Assembly: GCF_014831675.1 (NCBI RefSeq)
Contig: NZ_VJXY01000003.1
Coordinates: forward strand, 186,001-250,000
Direction: 5' to 3'
DNA length: 64,000 bases
Source: Komarekiella delphini-convector SJRDD-AB1
GTDB taxonomy: Bacteria; Cyanobacteriota; Cyanobacteriia; Cyanobacteriales; Nostocaceae
Both the position numbers and the translations under genes were made by a program. Positions 1 to 8,576 of this stretch are shown piece by piece. Each line of letters begins with the position of its first letter. Within the stretch, counting starts at the first letter, position 1. The notes beneath the pieces are model-generated. The model saw only the letters and a program-made list of their open reading frames with translations, ran no database searches and was not told where the DNA came from.

Positions 1-215
1 CCACAACCCACATCTAGGATATTTTCCGCTGTTTGTACCCCTGCCCACTTGAGCAGTTCTTCAATTAAATCAATTTGAGCCTGACGGCGGTCTTTGTTCT
101 CATTGCCATCTGACCCGTAATAGCCGTGATGCATGTGTTCGCCCCAAATCTGTTCCCACAGACCAGAGGAAGCGTCGTAAAATTGCTGAATTTGCTGGTA
201 AAGTGTTGCACTCAT
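1..215 (-). CDS. gamma-tocopherol methyltransferase, N-terminal fragment cut by window edge
   Basis: The reverse strand opens with ATG at 215 and reads 71 codons to the window edge without a stop. The fragment contains FYDASSGLWEQIWGEHMHHG, typical of gamma-tocopherol methyltransferases (plant VTE4, cyanobacterial slr0089 type), and ends at the start of the SAM-binding loop (ILDVGCG). Family members methylate gamma-tocopherol to alpha-tocopherol with S-adenosylmethionine. A homogentisate phytyltransferase of the same pathway lies at 54.5 kb, so the organism probably makes tocopherol. Only the N-terminus is visible; most of the catalytic domain lies outside the window. A related plastoquinol or sterol-type methyltransferase is the alternative, but the WGEHMHHG block favours the tocopherol enzyme. 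Confidence 0.8.
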   Translation of the reverse strand, partial: MSATLYQQIQQFYDASSGLWEQIWGEHMHHGYYGSDGNENKDRRQAQIDLIEELLKWAGVQTAENILDVGC

Positions 216-458
216 GTAAAAAGCAGTGTTGAGAAGAAGCAGAATTCAAAAAAAAATATATTGGTAGGCTACCATGTATGTTTTTAATAAATTAAGGTGT
301 TTTTGTTTCCAGGGAGGGTTAACCCCGACTTATATTTCCTGGAAAAATTTGTAGATGCTAGCTTAATTAAGCTGCTCTTGCTTCAACTTATCTACTTTAT
401 GTTGCCGAGATGCCTGCCATGATTGAGTTTTTCATTTTTTTTGAATTTTGAATTGCTT

Positions 459-1793
459 ATGACTGTTGCTCGCACAGTTTGCTTAGGATTTCTGGCTGTC
501 ATCACTATAGGCACTATCCTACTGATGATGCCTTTTTCAACTAGCAATGGTACTTGGAATGACCCAATTGTGGCGCTGTTCACCTCTACATCCGCAGTTT
601 GTGTTACTGGTTTATCAGTAGTTGACCCTGGTACTTATTTTTCTTTTTGGGGTGAGTTGTTTATCATGCTGTTGGTTCAGATTGGTGGTTTGGGCTACAT
701 GACAAGCACCACCTTTCTGATTTTGCTGATTGGACGCAAGTTTGACTTGCGACAAAAAATAGCTATTCAACAATCTTTAGACCGACCAGGAATGAGTGGT
801 AGTGCTCAAGTTATCCGCTCCATCATTGCTACAACACTGATTTTTGAAATTACTGGAATATTTTTACTTTTACCAGCTTTTGTACCCAGATATGGATGGG
901 ATAAAGGACTTTGGTTCGCAATTTTTCATAGTGTTAATTCTTGGAATAATGCTGGTTTTAGTCTTTTCAAAGATAGCTTAATTGGTTATCAGTCAAATGT
1001 GTTAGTAGTTTTCACTGTCACATTATTGATTATCTTTGGGGGAATTGGTTATCAGGTAATTTTTGAAATGTATATTTGGTTGCGCGATCGCCTGTCACAA
1101 AAAACTCGAGCTCAAGTATTTTCTCTAGATTTTAAAGTTGCTATCAGTACAACAATTATATTGATATTGCTAGGTATATTAGCTTTTTTATGTATAGAGA
1201 TCAGAAATCCTGAAACTTTTGGTTTGCTCAATTTTCGTGACCAGTTATTATTAGCATGGTTTCAATCGGTTACTCCCAGAACTGCTGGATTTAACACCAT
1301 TGATATCAGCAAAATGACCACTGCTGGTTTATTTATTACCATAGCACTGATGTTTATTGGTGCAAGCCCAGGCGGTACAGGAGGTGGTATGAAAACAACA
1401 ACGCTGAGAGTGTTAACCAGTTGTACAAAAACGATTCTTCAAGGTAAAGAAGAAGTTTTATTGTATGAACGCAAGATAGCAATATCTTTAATTTTGAAAG
1501 CTGTTGGTGTATTGGTTGGTTCAGTCGCAACCGTAATTTTGTCTACAATTTTAATTGCACTTACAGATCCCAAATTAGATTTTATTCAAATTCTCTTTGA
1601 AGTAGTATCAGCCTTTGCCACTGTGGGATTATCTACAGGAATCACAGGTAGTGTTTCCACAGCCGCAAAGTTGATCTTAATTGTTACAATGTATATTGGA
1701 AGAGTGGGTGTTTTACTACTTATGTCAGCGGTATTAGGAGATCCTAAACCTACTAGAATTCACTATCCTGAAGAAAACTTACTCGTAGGATAG
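459..1793 (+). CDS. ktrB: KtrB/TrkH-family potassium transporter, membrane subunit
   Basis: Integral membrane K+ (K+/Na+) translocating subunit of a Ktr/Trk system. The protein is highly hydrophobic and carries the four pore-loop selectivity-filter signatures of the TrkH/KtrB family: VCVTGLSV, WNNAGFSLF, TPRTAGFNT and FATVGLSTG. The glycine-rich GGTGGGMKTTT stretch after the third repeat is also characteristic. The frame is open from a TTG at 423, but the ATG at 459 gives the start expected for the family (MTVARTVCLGF) and is preferred. Neither start has a clear Shine-Dalgarno sequence. The gene precedes ktrA, its cytoplasmic gating partner, by about 275 bp of repeat-rich DNA. Confidence 0.9.
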   Translation: MTVARTVCLGFLAVITIGTILLMMPFSTSNGTWNDPIVALFTSTSAVCVTGLSVVDPGTYFSFWGELFIMLLVQIGGLGYMTSTTFLILLIGRKFDLRQKIAIQQSLDRPGMSGSAQVIRSIIATTLIFEITGIFLLLPAFVPRYGWDKGLWFAIFHSVNSWNNAGFSLFKDSLIGYQSNVLVVFTVTLLIIFGGIGYQVIFEMYIWLRDRLSQKTRAQVFSLDFKVAISTTIILILLGILAFLCIEIRNPETFGLLNFRDQLLLAWFQSVTPRTAGFNTIDISKMTTAGLFITIALMFIGASPGGTGGGMKTTTLRVLTSCTKTILQGKEEVLLYERKIAISLILKAVGVLVGSVATVILSTILIALTDPKLDFIQILFEVVSAFATVGLSTGITGSVSTAAKLILIVTMYIGRVGVLLLMSAVLGDPKPTRIHYPEENLLVG

Positions 1794-2067
1794 TTTAGAG
1801 GAAAAAAGGAGATGAAAAAAGTAAGGAAAGCAGGGGAAGCAGAGGGGCAGAGGGGCGGAGGTCTACGGTAGGAACCCCCAACGCGGGAAGGGGGGGCAGA
1901 GGGGCAAAGGAGAGAATAATTAATGACAAATGACAGATGACAAATGACCAACAACTAATAATTAAACTGATAAAATATACATCTCCAGACAAAAAATAGG
2001 ATTTTTTATTTATGCGGTATAACCGCTTTTTGCCCTAGATTAGGGAGCAATCACAAGGATAACAACT
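1794..2067. repeat. repeat-filled spacer between ktrB and ktrA
   Basis: About 1835-1905 is a G-rich dispersed repeat (agaggggcagaggggc, then ggtctacgg and caacgcggga). A near copy lies at 40340-40400 and partial ones at about 31005-31045. It is followed by the aatgacaaatgacagatgac motif seen at many gene borders here. Short frames in this stretch are repeat artefacts; no gene is supported. Confidence 0.7.
2014..2031 (+). terminator. small hairpin plus T-run upstream of ktrA
   Basis: GCGGT-ata-ACCGC is followed directly by TTTTT. The stem is only 5 bp, so it could be a weak terminator or attenuator between ktrB and ktrA, or chance. Confidence 0.3.
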
Positions 2068-2763
2068 GTGCATCTTTCATCATTAGGTTTTTTTCGCAGT
2101 TTACGTAAAGATAACCACCAATTTGCTGTGATTGGGTTAGGTCGTTTTGGTCGCTCTGTTTGTTCAACACTTCACAATTTTGGCTATCAAGTGTTGGCAA
2201 CAGATATTGATGAAAAACGAGTTTCAGAAGCCTTAACTGAAGAAATAGTTGGTCATGCTTTGCAATTAGACTCAACCGAACCAGCTGCACTTAGAGAAGC
2301 TGGAGTTTTGGAATTTGATACGGTAATTGTAGCAATTGGTAACTACGTTCAAGAAAGTATTATAACCACACTCAATGTGAAAGAGGGGGGTGTACCTCAC
2401 GTAGTTGCCAAAGCTTCTAGTGAAGTTCACCGTAAGCTATTGCATCGAGTAGGAGCAGATCATGTTGTTTTTCCTGAGTATGAGGCGGGTTGTGCCCTAG
2501 CACGTACACTTACCAAACCATCAATTATAGATCGGTTTGACCTCGACCCAGATAACAGTATTGTAGAAGTGATCGTACCTGATGAATTTCATGGCAAAAC
2601 GATCACCGAACTTCAACTTCGTAACCGTTATGGTTTGAATTTGCTGGCGGTAAGTCAGGATGGGAAATTTCAAATCAATCCTGACCCCACCAAGCGTTTA
2701 GAGCGCGGTTCTGCAATGGTAGTTATTGGCTGCAACAAAGATATTAATCGCTTACCGATTTAA
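2068..2763 (+). CDS. ktrA: KtrA/TrkA-type regulatory subunit of potassium uptake
   Basis: Cytoplasmic RCK protein that gates KtrB by binding nucleotide (NAD(H)/ATP/ADP in the family). Residues 19-140 form the TrkA-N Rossmann domain with GLGRFG at about 23-28 and an acidic end of the second strand (ATDID). Residues 150-231 are the TrkA-C domain. The 231-residue length is normal. The start is GTG at 2068, preceded by AAGGAT at 2055-2060 as ribosome binding site. It lies in the same orientation downstream of ktrB, the usual pairing in cyanobacteria where Ktr is important for osmotic adaptation. A strong hairpin follows the stop. Confidence 0.9.
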   Translation: MHLSSLGFFRSLRKDNHQFAVIGLGRFGRSVCSTLHNFGYQVLATDIDEKRVSEALTEEIVGHALQLDSTEPAALREAGVLEFDTVIVAIGNYVQESIITTLNVKEGGVPHVVAKASSEVHRKLLHRVGADHVVFPEYEAGCALARTLTKPSIIDRFDLDPDNSIVEVIVPDEFHGKTITELQLRNRYGLNLLAVSQDGKFQINPDPTKRLERGSAMVVIGCNKDINRLPI

Positions 2764-2771
2764 AAAAATCA

Positions 2772-2803
2772 AGAGTTAGAAATTAATTTTCATTTCTAAC
2801 TCT
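2772..2803 (+). terminator. probable terminator after ktrA
   Basis: Perfect 12-bp inverted repeat AGAGTTAGAAAT / ATTTCTAACTCT with an 8-base loop, 8 bases after the ktrA stop, followed by AAAATTTTTAT. It could also serve the convergent TPR gene. Confidence 0.6.
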
Positions 2804-2858
2804 AAAATTTTTATCCTACTAAAATTAGTGCAGCTGGGCGTAGCCTATTGCGAATTGT

Positions 2859-3950
2859 TTATGGACTGGGAATTGTTGAAGTAGGCTGTTGTTCAACGAA
2901 GACTGGCGAATGATGAGAATTAACTGACGTTTCTGGTTGATTTAGCATTTCTTGTCCAGGTGCTAGCAAATTACTAGTACTGGTAGTAGCGGTTTGACTA
3001 ACTTGAGGTTGCTGTTGCTTTTCCTTCTGAGCAATTTGCTGCATTAGCTGCTCAATTTTTTCAACTTGCTCAAGATTTGCTTGCTCACGATACTCTTTGC
3101 GGGCGCGTTTCAAAGCTGCACTGGCTTTTTTGATATCACCCTGATTGTATAAAGTTACTCCCAAGTTATAGTAAGCTGAGGCATTCTTAGGATTTTGGCG
3201 AATAGCTTGCAGATAAACGGCAATAGCCTCAGAGGCTTGACCATGAATTGCCATCAAACTTCCCAAGTTGCTATAGGCCATAGCATTTTTCGGATCTAGC
3301 TGCAAAGTTTGCCGATAAGCAACGATCGCAGGTTCTATTTGACCTTGGTCTTGCAAGGCGATCGCTAAGTTAAAGTAAGCATTAGCATTGTCAGTATCTA
3401 GTTTAGTTGCTTGCTGGTATGCGGCGATCGCTTCTTGTAGCTGTCCTTGTTCATACAGTGCTAAACCTAGGTTATATTGGGCTGCTTTCATTGTGGGATC
3501 GATTACAAGGGCCTGTTTGTACACAGTAATTGCTGCTTCTTTATCTCCTTGTTGGTGCAACGCAAACCCTAAGTTGTAATAAGCCTCACTAAAATTGGGA
3601 TTAATCTTAATCGCCTCTGCATACTCTTGTACGGCTACATCCAGGCGATTTTGCTGCATGAAGATATTACCCAAATAATTCCTGGCTGGCCCTAGATTGG
3701 AGTCATGCTGCAACGCTTGACGAAAGGCATATTCTGCACCCTGTAAATCTTTGCGATTATAACGCGTGACTCCCTGTTGGTAAAAGCTAGCCGCTTGAAG
3801 ATCCTGAGAAATCGCAGTTTCGGCCAGCAGCTTGCTTTGTGGGAAATTAATAGTTGTCGGTGCAGCTAAGAGCAAAAATGCCGAAGAGTAAAGCAGTGTC
3901 ACCTGGGAAAATATATGTAACCACTGAGAAAATGGATATTTTTTAGACAT
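2859..3950 (-). CDS. exported or membrane-anchored TPR-repeat protein
   Basis: 363 residues. An N-terminal hydrophobic segment (about residues 11-32, VTLLYSSAFLLLAAP) looks like a signal peptide or anchor. It is followed by about seven tetratricopeptide repeats (e.g. AYYNLGFALHQQGDKEAA, AYSNLGSLMAIHGQASEA), then a charged coiled segment and a Q/S/T-rich, low-complexity C-terminus. TPR arrays mediate protein-protein contacts; the partner is unknown. The open frame extends to a GTG at 4001, but ATG at 3950 has AAAGGG about nine bases upstream and places the signal sequence at the true N-terminus. It resembles the TPR protein at 56360-57589, so the two may be paralogues. Confidence 0.8.
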   Translation of the reverse strand: MSKKYPFSQWLHIFSQVTLLYSSAFLLLAAPTTINFPQSKLLAETAISQDLQAASFYQQGVTRYNRKDLQGAEYAFRQALQHDSNLGPARNYLGNIFMQQNRLDVAVQEYAEAIKINPNFSEAYYNLGFALHQQGDKEAAITVYKQALVIDPTMKAAQYNLGLALYEQGQLQEAIAAYQQATKLDTDNANAYFNLAIALQDQGQIEPAIVAYRQTLQLDPKNAMAYSNLGSLMAIHGQASEAIAVYLQAIRQNPKNASAYYNLGVTLYNQGDIKKASAALKRARKEYREQANLEQVEKIEQLMQQIAQKEKQQQPQVSQTATTSTSNLLAPGQEMLNQPETSVNSHHSPVFVEQQPTSTIPSP

Positions 3951-4241
3951 GAATGGCAGCCCTTTACTTATTGTTAGCTCCTTATAAGTCAGAGTACCCA
4001 CCGTGAATGAGAAAATTCCAAATTCCTTACTTAGTACAACATTTCATTAATTCGTAGCGAACTAACTTTGAAAATACTCTGCGTTCCTCTGTCTTGAAAA
4101 GTTTCCTAGGTCGGGCTAACCCTCCTACAGAACTTTTCGCTGCGCTTACTCCGTGTTCCTCTGCGTTTAAAAAAGTTACGAATTTATGCAAAGCGTACTT
4201 AGATTCAATGCGATGCTAGCTTGAAAAGAGCAAAGCGATGA

Positions 4242-5075
4242 TTATTTTTCAATGGGTGTATCAGGGAGTTGGCTCCATTCATTCCATGAACCGTCGTAGT
4301 TCCGTACATGCGGATAGCCCAATAAATACTTCAAGACAAACCAGGTATGTCCTGAACGTGCTCCAACAGCGCAGTAGGTGATCACTTCCTTATCTGCTGT
4401 GATATCCTTGCCCCCATAAAGTGCCTGCAATTCATTAATTGGTTTGAAGGTTCCATCATCGTTCAAAGCGAGTTCATAATAAACATGCGTCGCACTTGGG
4501 ATGTGTCCTGTGCGTTCGGTTGCTTCGGGGGGTTTGTTGTAAAACCATTCGCCACTATACTCTTGAGGCGATCGCACATCCACTAATACACGATCCGTCC
4601 GTTTAATAGATTCTAGTACATCTTTATGTGGTGCTCGCAGGCTTGCATCGGGGTTCTGCACTCGATACTGAGTCGGTGTCACAATTGGCTGTTCCGTTGT
4701 TAGTGGGCGTCCTTCGGCGATCCATTTCCGACGACCACCGTTAAGGACGCGCACATCTTGATGACCCAAGACTTTCAACAACCAGAAGATCCATGCTCCA
4801 GTAGCAGGCAGATCACCATATACAATCACAGTGGTATCGTTCGCAATACCGGAACGCTCTAGCAATCGTTCCCAGACATCTGTATCAAAATTAATCTGAC
4901 CATCAGGACGCATAATGTCGGTAAACAAGTTCCAGAAAACTGCGCCAGGAATATGTCCCACATTATATAGCTGAGAACTTAAATCTCCCTCAACCAAGCG
5001 TACCTTGGGGTCACTTAAATGGTCAGCAATCCATTGTGTATCAACTATTACTTCAGGATGTACGTAACTAAACAT
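4242..5075 (-). CDS. two-domain sulfurtransferase (rhodanese/3-mercaptopyruvate type)
   Basis: 277 residues with two rhodanese domains. The first (about 8-125) is inactive and structural, with GHIPGAVFWNLFTD. The second (about 155-270) carries the catalytic cysteine C235 in the loop YCAVGARSG. Family enzymes move a sulfane sulfur from thiosulfate or 3-mercaptopyruvate to cyanide or thiol acceptors. The CAVGARSG loop differs from both the classical rhodanese (CRKGVT) and the MST (CGSGVT) loops, so substrate choice cannot be called. The gene is divergent from the LuxR-type regulator at 5181 with a 105-bp shared spacer, which suggests but does not prove control by that regulator. Confidence 0.85.
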   Translation of the reverse strand: MFSYVHPEVIVDTQWIADHLSDPKVRLVEGDLSSQLYNVGHIPGAVFWNLFTDIMRPDGQINFDTDVWERLLERSGIANDTTVIVYGDLPATGAWIFWLLKVLGHQDVRVLNGGRRKWIAEGRPLTTEQPIVTPTQYRVQNPDASLRAPHKDVLESIKRTDRVLVDVRSPQEYSGEWFYNKPPEATERTGHIPSATHVYYELALNDDGTFKPINELQALYGGKDITADKEVITYCAVGARSGHTWFVLKYLLGYPHVRNYDGSWNEWSQLPDTPIEK

Positions 5076-5180
5076 AAGCGTCTTACTCTCAAGGAATTCA
5101 AACTACAATGGCGATGAAGCTAGATTAAGATTGACTCCTTGCCTAAGCCTAGTCCTCGATAGAGTACACTTTGCTGAACT

Positions 5181-5939
5181 ATGACGGTGAACTCTTTACA
5201 GTCTTTATTTCAGGCGATCGCTCATGCTCGTGATCAACACGAGCTCCAACATCATGTCATGGTAAAAATAGGTGAGTATTTTGTTACTTACCGCCGGGCA
5301 CTATTTTTCTTTGATCAGTTGTTTCCTCCTGAAACAAAAGCTCAGAGGATGTTTCAACTAGCATTATCGATAGAATATAATCCAGTCTTGCGCTATTTAG
5401 TTGAGCATCATGCTCCCGTCCATGAAGAACTGTTGTTACCAGCTGGAGTATGGCAAGTGATTTGTCCCCGCTCTGATCATGGGCATGTGATGGCTGGGCC
5501 GATAGTTAATAACGGCCGCCTTGTGGGTGCAATCGGTTTTACCCGCATTCGAGAAGCCCCTGCTTTTAATACTCAGCATCTAGCTGACCTAAGTGCCCTT
5601 TGCCTACATCTGTCAACTTGGCTGGCAAAACGCTCAGTAGGATTCAATCCTCTAAATATTAGTCGTTTAACGCCGCGCGAAATTCAAATTGCAGAACTGG
5701 TAGCACAAGGGCTAACAAATGCTGAAATCGGTACAGCCTTGTGGATTCAAGAAAATTCTGTTAAACAAGCCTTAAAACGGATGTTTCGCAAGCTTGAGGT
5801 CTCATCTCGGGCTGAGATGGTTGCGCAGCTTTTATCATCTGCAAAGCTGCTACCACCCAACCTAAAATCATCTACTGATAACTACTCAGAAACGCCAGTC
5901 CCCTCTGGCAAAATGAGCATAGCATCGCCAAAGGAATAA
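5181..5939 (+). CDS. LuxR-family transcriptional regulator with GAF-like N-terminus
   Basis: 252 residues. The N-terminal 140 residues resemble a GAF-type sensory domain ([17 protein letters not shown] is a typical GAF strand pair). Residues 163-215 form a LuxR/FixJ helix-turn-helix ([20 protein letters not shown], then the recognition helix [15 protein letters not shown]). It probably binds DNA in response to an unknown small ligand. It is divergent from the sulfurtransferase gene and is a candidate for regulating it. The 3' end overlaps the convergent queA gene by 58 bp, so the last 19 codons are also queA antisense; the C-terminal tail beyond the HTH is probably unstructured. Confidence 0.8.
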   Translation: MTVNSLQSLFQAIAHARDQHELQHHVMVKIGEYFVTYRRALFFFDQLFPPETKAQRMFQLALSIEYNPVLRYLVEHHAPVHEELLLPAGVWQVICPRSDHGHVMAGPIVNNGRLVGAIGFTRIREAPAFNTQHLADLSALCLHLSTWLAKRSVGFNPLNISRLTPREIQIAELVAQGLTNAEIGTALWIQENSVKQALKRMFRKLEVSSRAEMVAQLLSSAKLLPPNLKSSTDNYSETPVPSGKMSIASPKE

Positions 5940-7066
5940 AAGCGATACCCGCAAGCGATCGCTTCATTGTATATATTCAACAACCTTTGTCTACCAATTA
6001 AAGCACTCACTAGCATCAGTAAACTGGAACGCGGTAAGTGAAAGTTGGTAATTAAACCATCCACGACTCGCCATTGGTAGCCAGGGTAAATAAACAGGTC
6101 TGTTTTCCCACAAAAGGGTTGTAAATCGCCAGATTTAGCTGCTCCTTCCAAGGCGCGTACTGCCGTTGTACCTACAGCAATAATTCGACCGCCAGCGGCT
6201 TTAGTAGCACGGATTTGCTCTACTGTAGCTGCGGGAACTTCAATCCATTCTTCATGCATCTGGTGGGTAGTTACATCCTCCACTTCCACCGGGCGAAATG
6301 TACCAACACCAACGTGTAGCGTCACAAAAGCTTGATTAATTCCGCGATCGCGCAACTTTTGCAATAATTCTGGAGTAAAGTGAAGTCCTGCCGTCGGAGC
6401 TGCGATCGCTCCTGGCTCTTTGGCATAAACTGTCTGATACTGCTCATCAACAGCTTCCGAGCCAGTAATATAAGGCGGCAAAGGTACTTCACCAAATACG
6501 TCCAAAAGCTGCACTACAGACTTTCCCTCTGGTACATCAAATTGCAATAGACGCCCCCCAGTCGCCGCGTCTGTTTCCAAAACCGTAGCCGTTAGCTGGG
6601 GACTGGGGACTGGGTAGGAATCTTCCCAGTCACTAATCCCTAATTCCCTTGCTTCAAAGATAACCTTTGCTCCCCGTTTGAAGCGTTTTCCTGGTTTAAC
6701 TAAGGCTAACCAACAGTTATACTGCTGCTCCTCTAACAGCAAGACCTCAATTTCAGCACCAGTAGATTTACGACCATACAGCCGCGCTGGAATGACTCTA
6801 GTATTATTCATTACTAATAAATCACCAGCTTGCAGGAGTTCGGGTAAATCACGGAAAATATGATGTATGGGTGCTGTTTTTTCACCTGTACTACGAGAAT
6901 TCACTACCAATAACCGCGAGCTATCTCTAGGAATTACTGGGTTTTGGGCAATGAGTTCTGGAGGTAATTCGTAGTCATACCCAGCTACCGAACAATCTAA
7001 TTCAACGTCTTTTGGCCGCTGATTCTGGGTGTCACTAAAATTGGCTTGTGTTAATTGTTGCTCCAT
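5882..7066 (-). CDS. queA: S-adenosylmethionine:tRNA ribosyltransferase-isomerase
   Basis: Transfers and isomerises the ribosyl group of SAM onto preQ1-tRNA to give epoxyqueuosine in tRNA GUN anticodons. Family blocks are clear: [14 protein letters not shown] near the N-terminus, [46 protein letters not shown] and [18 protein letters not shown]. It has 394 residues, long for QueA (commonly about 340-360). Part of the excess is a short insertion at about residues 142-157 ([12 protein letters not shown]), whose DNA (ggggactggggactgggta) is the same dispersed repeat seen in the spacers. The N-terminal 25 residues are also extra. It is convergent and overlapping with the LuxR gene. Confidence 0.93.
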   Translation of the reverse strand: MEQQLTQANFSDTQNQRPKDVELDCSVAGYDYELPPELIAQNPVIPRDSSRLLVVNSRSTGEKTAPIHHIFRDLPELLQAGDLLVMNNTRVIPARLYGRKSTGAEIEVLLLEEQQYNCWLALVKPGKRFKRGAKVIFEARELGISDWEDSYPVPSPQLTATVLETDAATGGRLLQFDVPEGKSVVQLLDVFGEVPLPPYITGSEAVDEQYQTVYAKEPGAIAAPTAGLHFTPELLQKLRDRGINQAFVTLHVGVGTFRPVEVEDVTTHQMHEEWIEVPAATVEQIRATKAAGGRIIAVGTTAVRALEGAAKSGDLQPFCGKTDLFIYPGYQWRVVDGLITNFHLPRSSLLMLVSALIGRQRLLNIYNEAIACGYRFYSFGDAMLILPEGTGVSE

Positions 7067-7429
7067 TTAAATTTATTAGAAATTGGAAACTCAGAACCGA
7101 AGATTAAAGATTAGGAAGATTTGATAAAAACCCCAGCCGAGGTAAGGACGGATTTCTTCCCCAGTCCTAAATCCCTAGTACCCAGTCCCTTTTATACTGC
7201 CTTAAAAAAGCTGGTTTGGGCTTTCCTTCATAAAGGAACTTTAAGGCATCATCGCTCAATTTCTCCACTGGGTTATAAGATTGGTACTATTAGGTGACAC
7301 GGAAACACCAATATGAAAATTGGGTAAACCTCCCCATCTAAAAACGGGGACATTTACCCTACCGGGAACAGGCATCTATTTAGGATTATAGAAATGTAGG
7401 ATTGGCTTTGATCCCAAGCACCAACAAAC
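7067..7429. other. spacer with structured inverted repeats, no gene seen
   Basis: No convincing coding frame. A perfect 9-bp inverted repeat TGCCTTAAA (7198-7206) / TTTAAGGCA (7240-7248) encloses a smaller hairpin TCCTT-cat-AAGGA-like pair, and a CCCC/GGGG hairpin lies near 7340-7360. Repeat text (cccagtcctaaatcccta) occupies about 7160-7190. A small structured RNA or leader for the gene at 7430 is possible. Confidence 0.4.
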
Positions 7430-7819
7430 ATGGAATACTTGTATTACCTGGCAAATGCCAGTTTAACTCTGAGGGTCGTTCAACACCTGCACGCTAGACC
7501 CCAGACACCAGTTTTATTCGTCACCGTAATTCATCAGATTGATGGCTGGGTGGTTAGGATCAAACTCAAGGGTCAAGTCTCACCTCAAGAAGATGGCGAC
7601 TTTCGCGCTTTTCTAAATGAATTAGGAATTAGCTATGAGCCGCCAATGAGAGTACAAATGGCACTTTGGAGTTTGGAAGCGGGACAGTGCCCTGTAGATG
7701 TGATGCGTCGCTATCAAGTAGCGATAGTTTCTCACGGTAATCCAGAAAGAGAGGAAATTGAGGCTTTTCGGCAACAGTTTGTCCGAGGTTTGGGCTACTG
7801 TCCAGAAACCTTGGCGTGA
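7430..7819 (+). CDS. conserved hypothetical protein, 129 residues
   Basis: No family recognised. The protein is soluble, with mixed alpha/beta character and no membrane segment: a beta-rich first half (QTPVLFVTVIHQIDGWVVRI) and an acidic helical end (NPEREEIEAFRQQFVRGLGY). It reads as a compact cyanobacterial-type hypothetical. The start ATG at 7430 is the first in the frame; no strong ribosome binding site is visible. It stands alone, on the opposite strand from queA and the yraN-like gene. The minus-strand frame over it (7622-7831) is a shadow. Confidence 0.6.
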   Translation: MEYLYYLANASLTLRVVQHLHARPQTPVLFVTVIHQIDGWVVRIKLKGQVSPQEDGDFRAFLNELGISYEPPMRVQMALWSLEAGQCPVDVMRRYQVAIVSHGNPEREEIEAFRQQFVRGLGYCPETLA

Positions 7820-7854
7820 TCCTGTTTGCAAGTAATGCCGCTACAAAATTATTG

Positions 7855-7905
7855 GATCATGGTGAGTTGGTGTAGTGAGTCCAGCATTAGCCTTCTACCA
7901 TGATC
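7855..7905. other. inverted repeat after the 7430-7819 gene
   Basis: GATCATGGT (7855-7863) pairs exactly with ACCATGATC (7897-7905) around a 33-base loop. It lies 35 bases past the stop and has no T-run, so it is more likely a structured RNA or recombination relic than a simple terminator. Confidence 0.35.
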
Positions 7906-8042
7906 TACTGGCGTTAGCAATTCCTGGCTGCGATAAGGTAGCTAGGTGTAGCTTATCCCCCTAGGGATATTCGTCAGCAGTAGCGAAGTTACAAGCGTCA
8001 CCCAGAGGTAGTTGGTCATTGCAATATTTTATCTATTACCTG

Positions 8043-8576
8043 TTAACCATCATCAATTGAAGAGTCGAAAGCTGCTGGAATGTATTCTTGCAGCTTCAAC
8101 TTGTATCCGGCTACTGATGAAGTAGCTAGAGCTTCTTGAATGACTGTAACCCCAGTCAGATTTTTTGAAATTTGCTGACAGTAGACAATAGCAACATCGA
8201 ATCGGCAAGGGTAATCTGCTTTTTCAGGATACTGAGCTAAAAATATTTCAGCTGTACGCCAAAGTTTTGCTTGCTTTTGTGGGGTGATTGCGCTTCTTCC
8301 CCCAGCATCCCAATTGCCTGAACTGCGGGTTTTAACTTCTACAAATATTAAGATAGAGTCTTGAGTAATGAGTGAGGAATTCTCTCCCTTATCCCCCTCT
8401 TGCCTCTTTGCTCCCCCTGCTTTCCCCTGATATTGGGCTATTATGTCGATTTCTCCCCAGCGGCAAGAAAAGCGACGGTGGAGAATCATCCAACCTGTAG
8501 ATTGCAACCATTGATCTACTAGGTCTTCTCCTAATTGACCAATGTCAGGATAATGAGATGGAGGAAGGTTCGCCAT
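8043..8576 (-). CDS. YraN-family (UPF0102) nuclease-fold protein with in-frame insertion
   Basis: 177 residues. The restriction-endonuclease-like core is visible: G16-E-D-L near the N-terminus, RWGEIDIIAQ at 39-48 and FVEVKTR at 78-84, giving the E...D...E-x-K pattern. The cellular role of the family is not settled. Between GEIDIIAQ and ILIFVEVKTR the usual short hairpin is replaced by about 25 residues (50-74) rich in G, K, E and S. The DNA there is tccccctcttgcctctttgc-like, the C-rich dispersed repeat found between genes, so this is a recent in-frame repeat insertion. The 5' end overlaps the divergent pentapeptide-repeat gene by 19 bp. Confidence 0.8.
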   Translation of the reverse strand: MANLPPSHYPDIGQLGEDLVDQWLQSTGWMILHRRFSCRWGEIDIIAQYQGKAGGAKRQEGDKGENSSLITQDSILIFVEVKTRSSGNWDAGGRSAITPQKQAKLWRTAEIFLAQYPEKADYPCRFDVAIVYCQQISKNLTGVTVIQEALATSSVAGYKLKLQEYIPAAFDSSIDDG

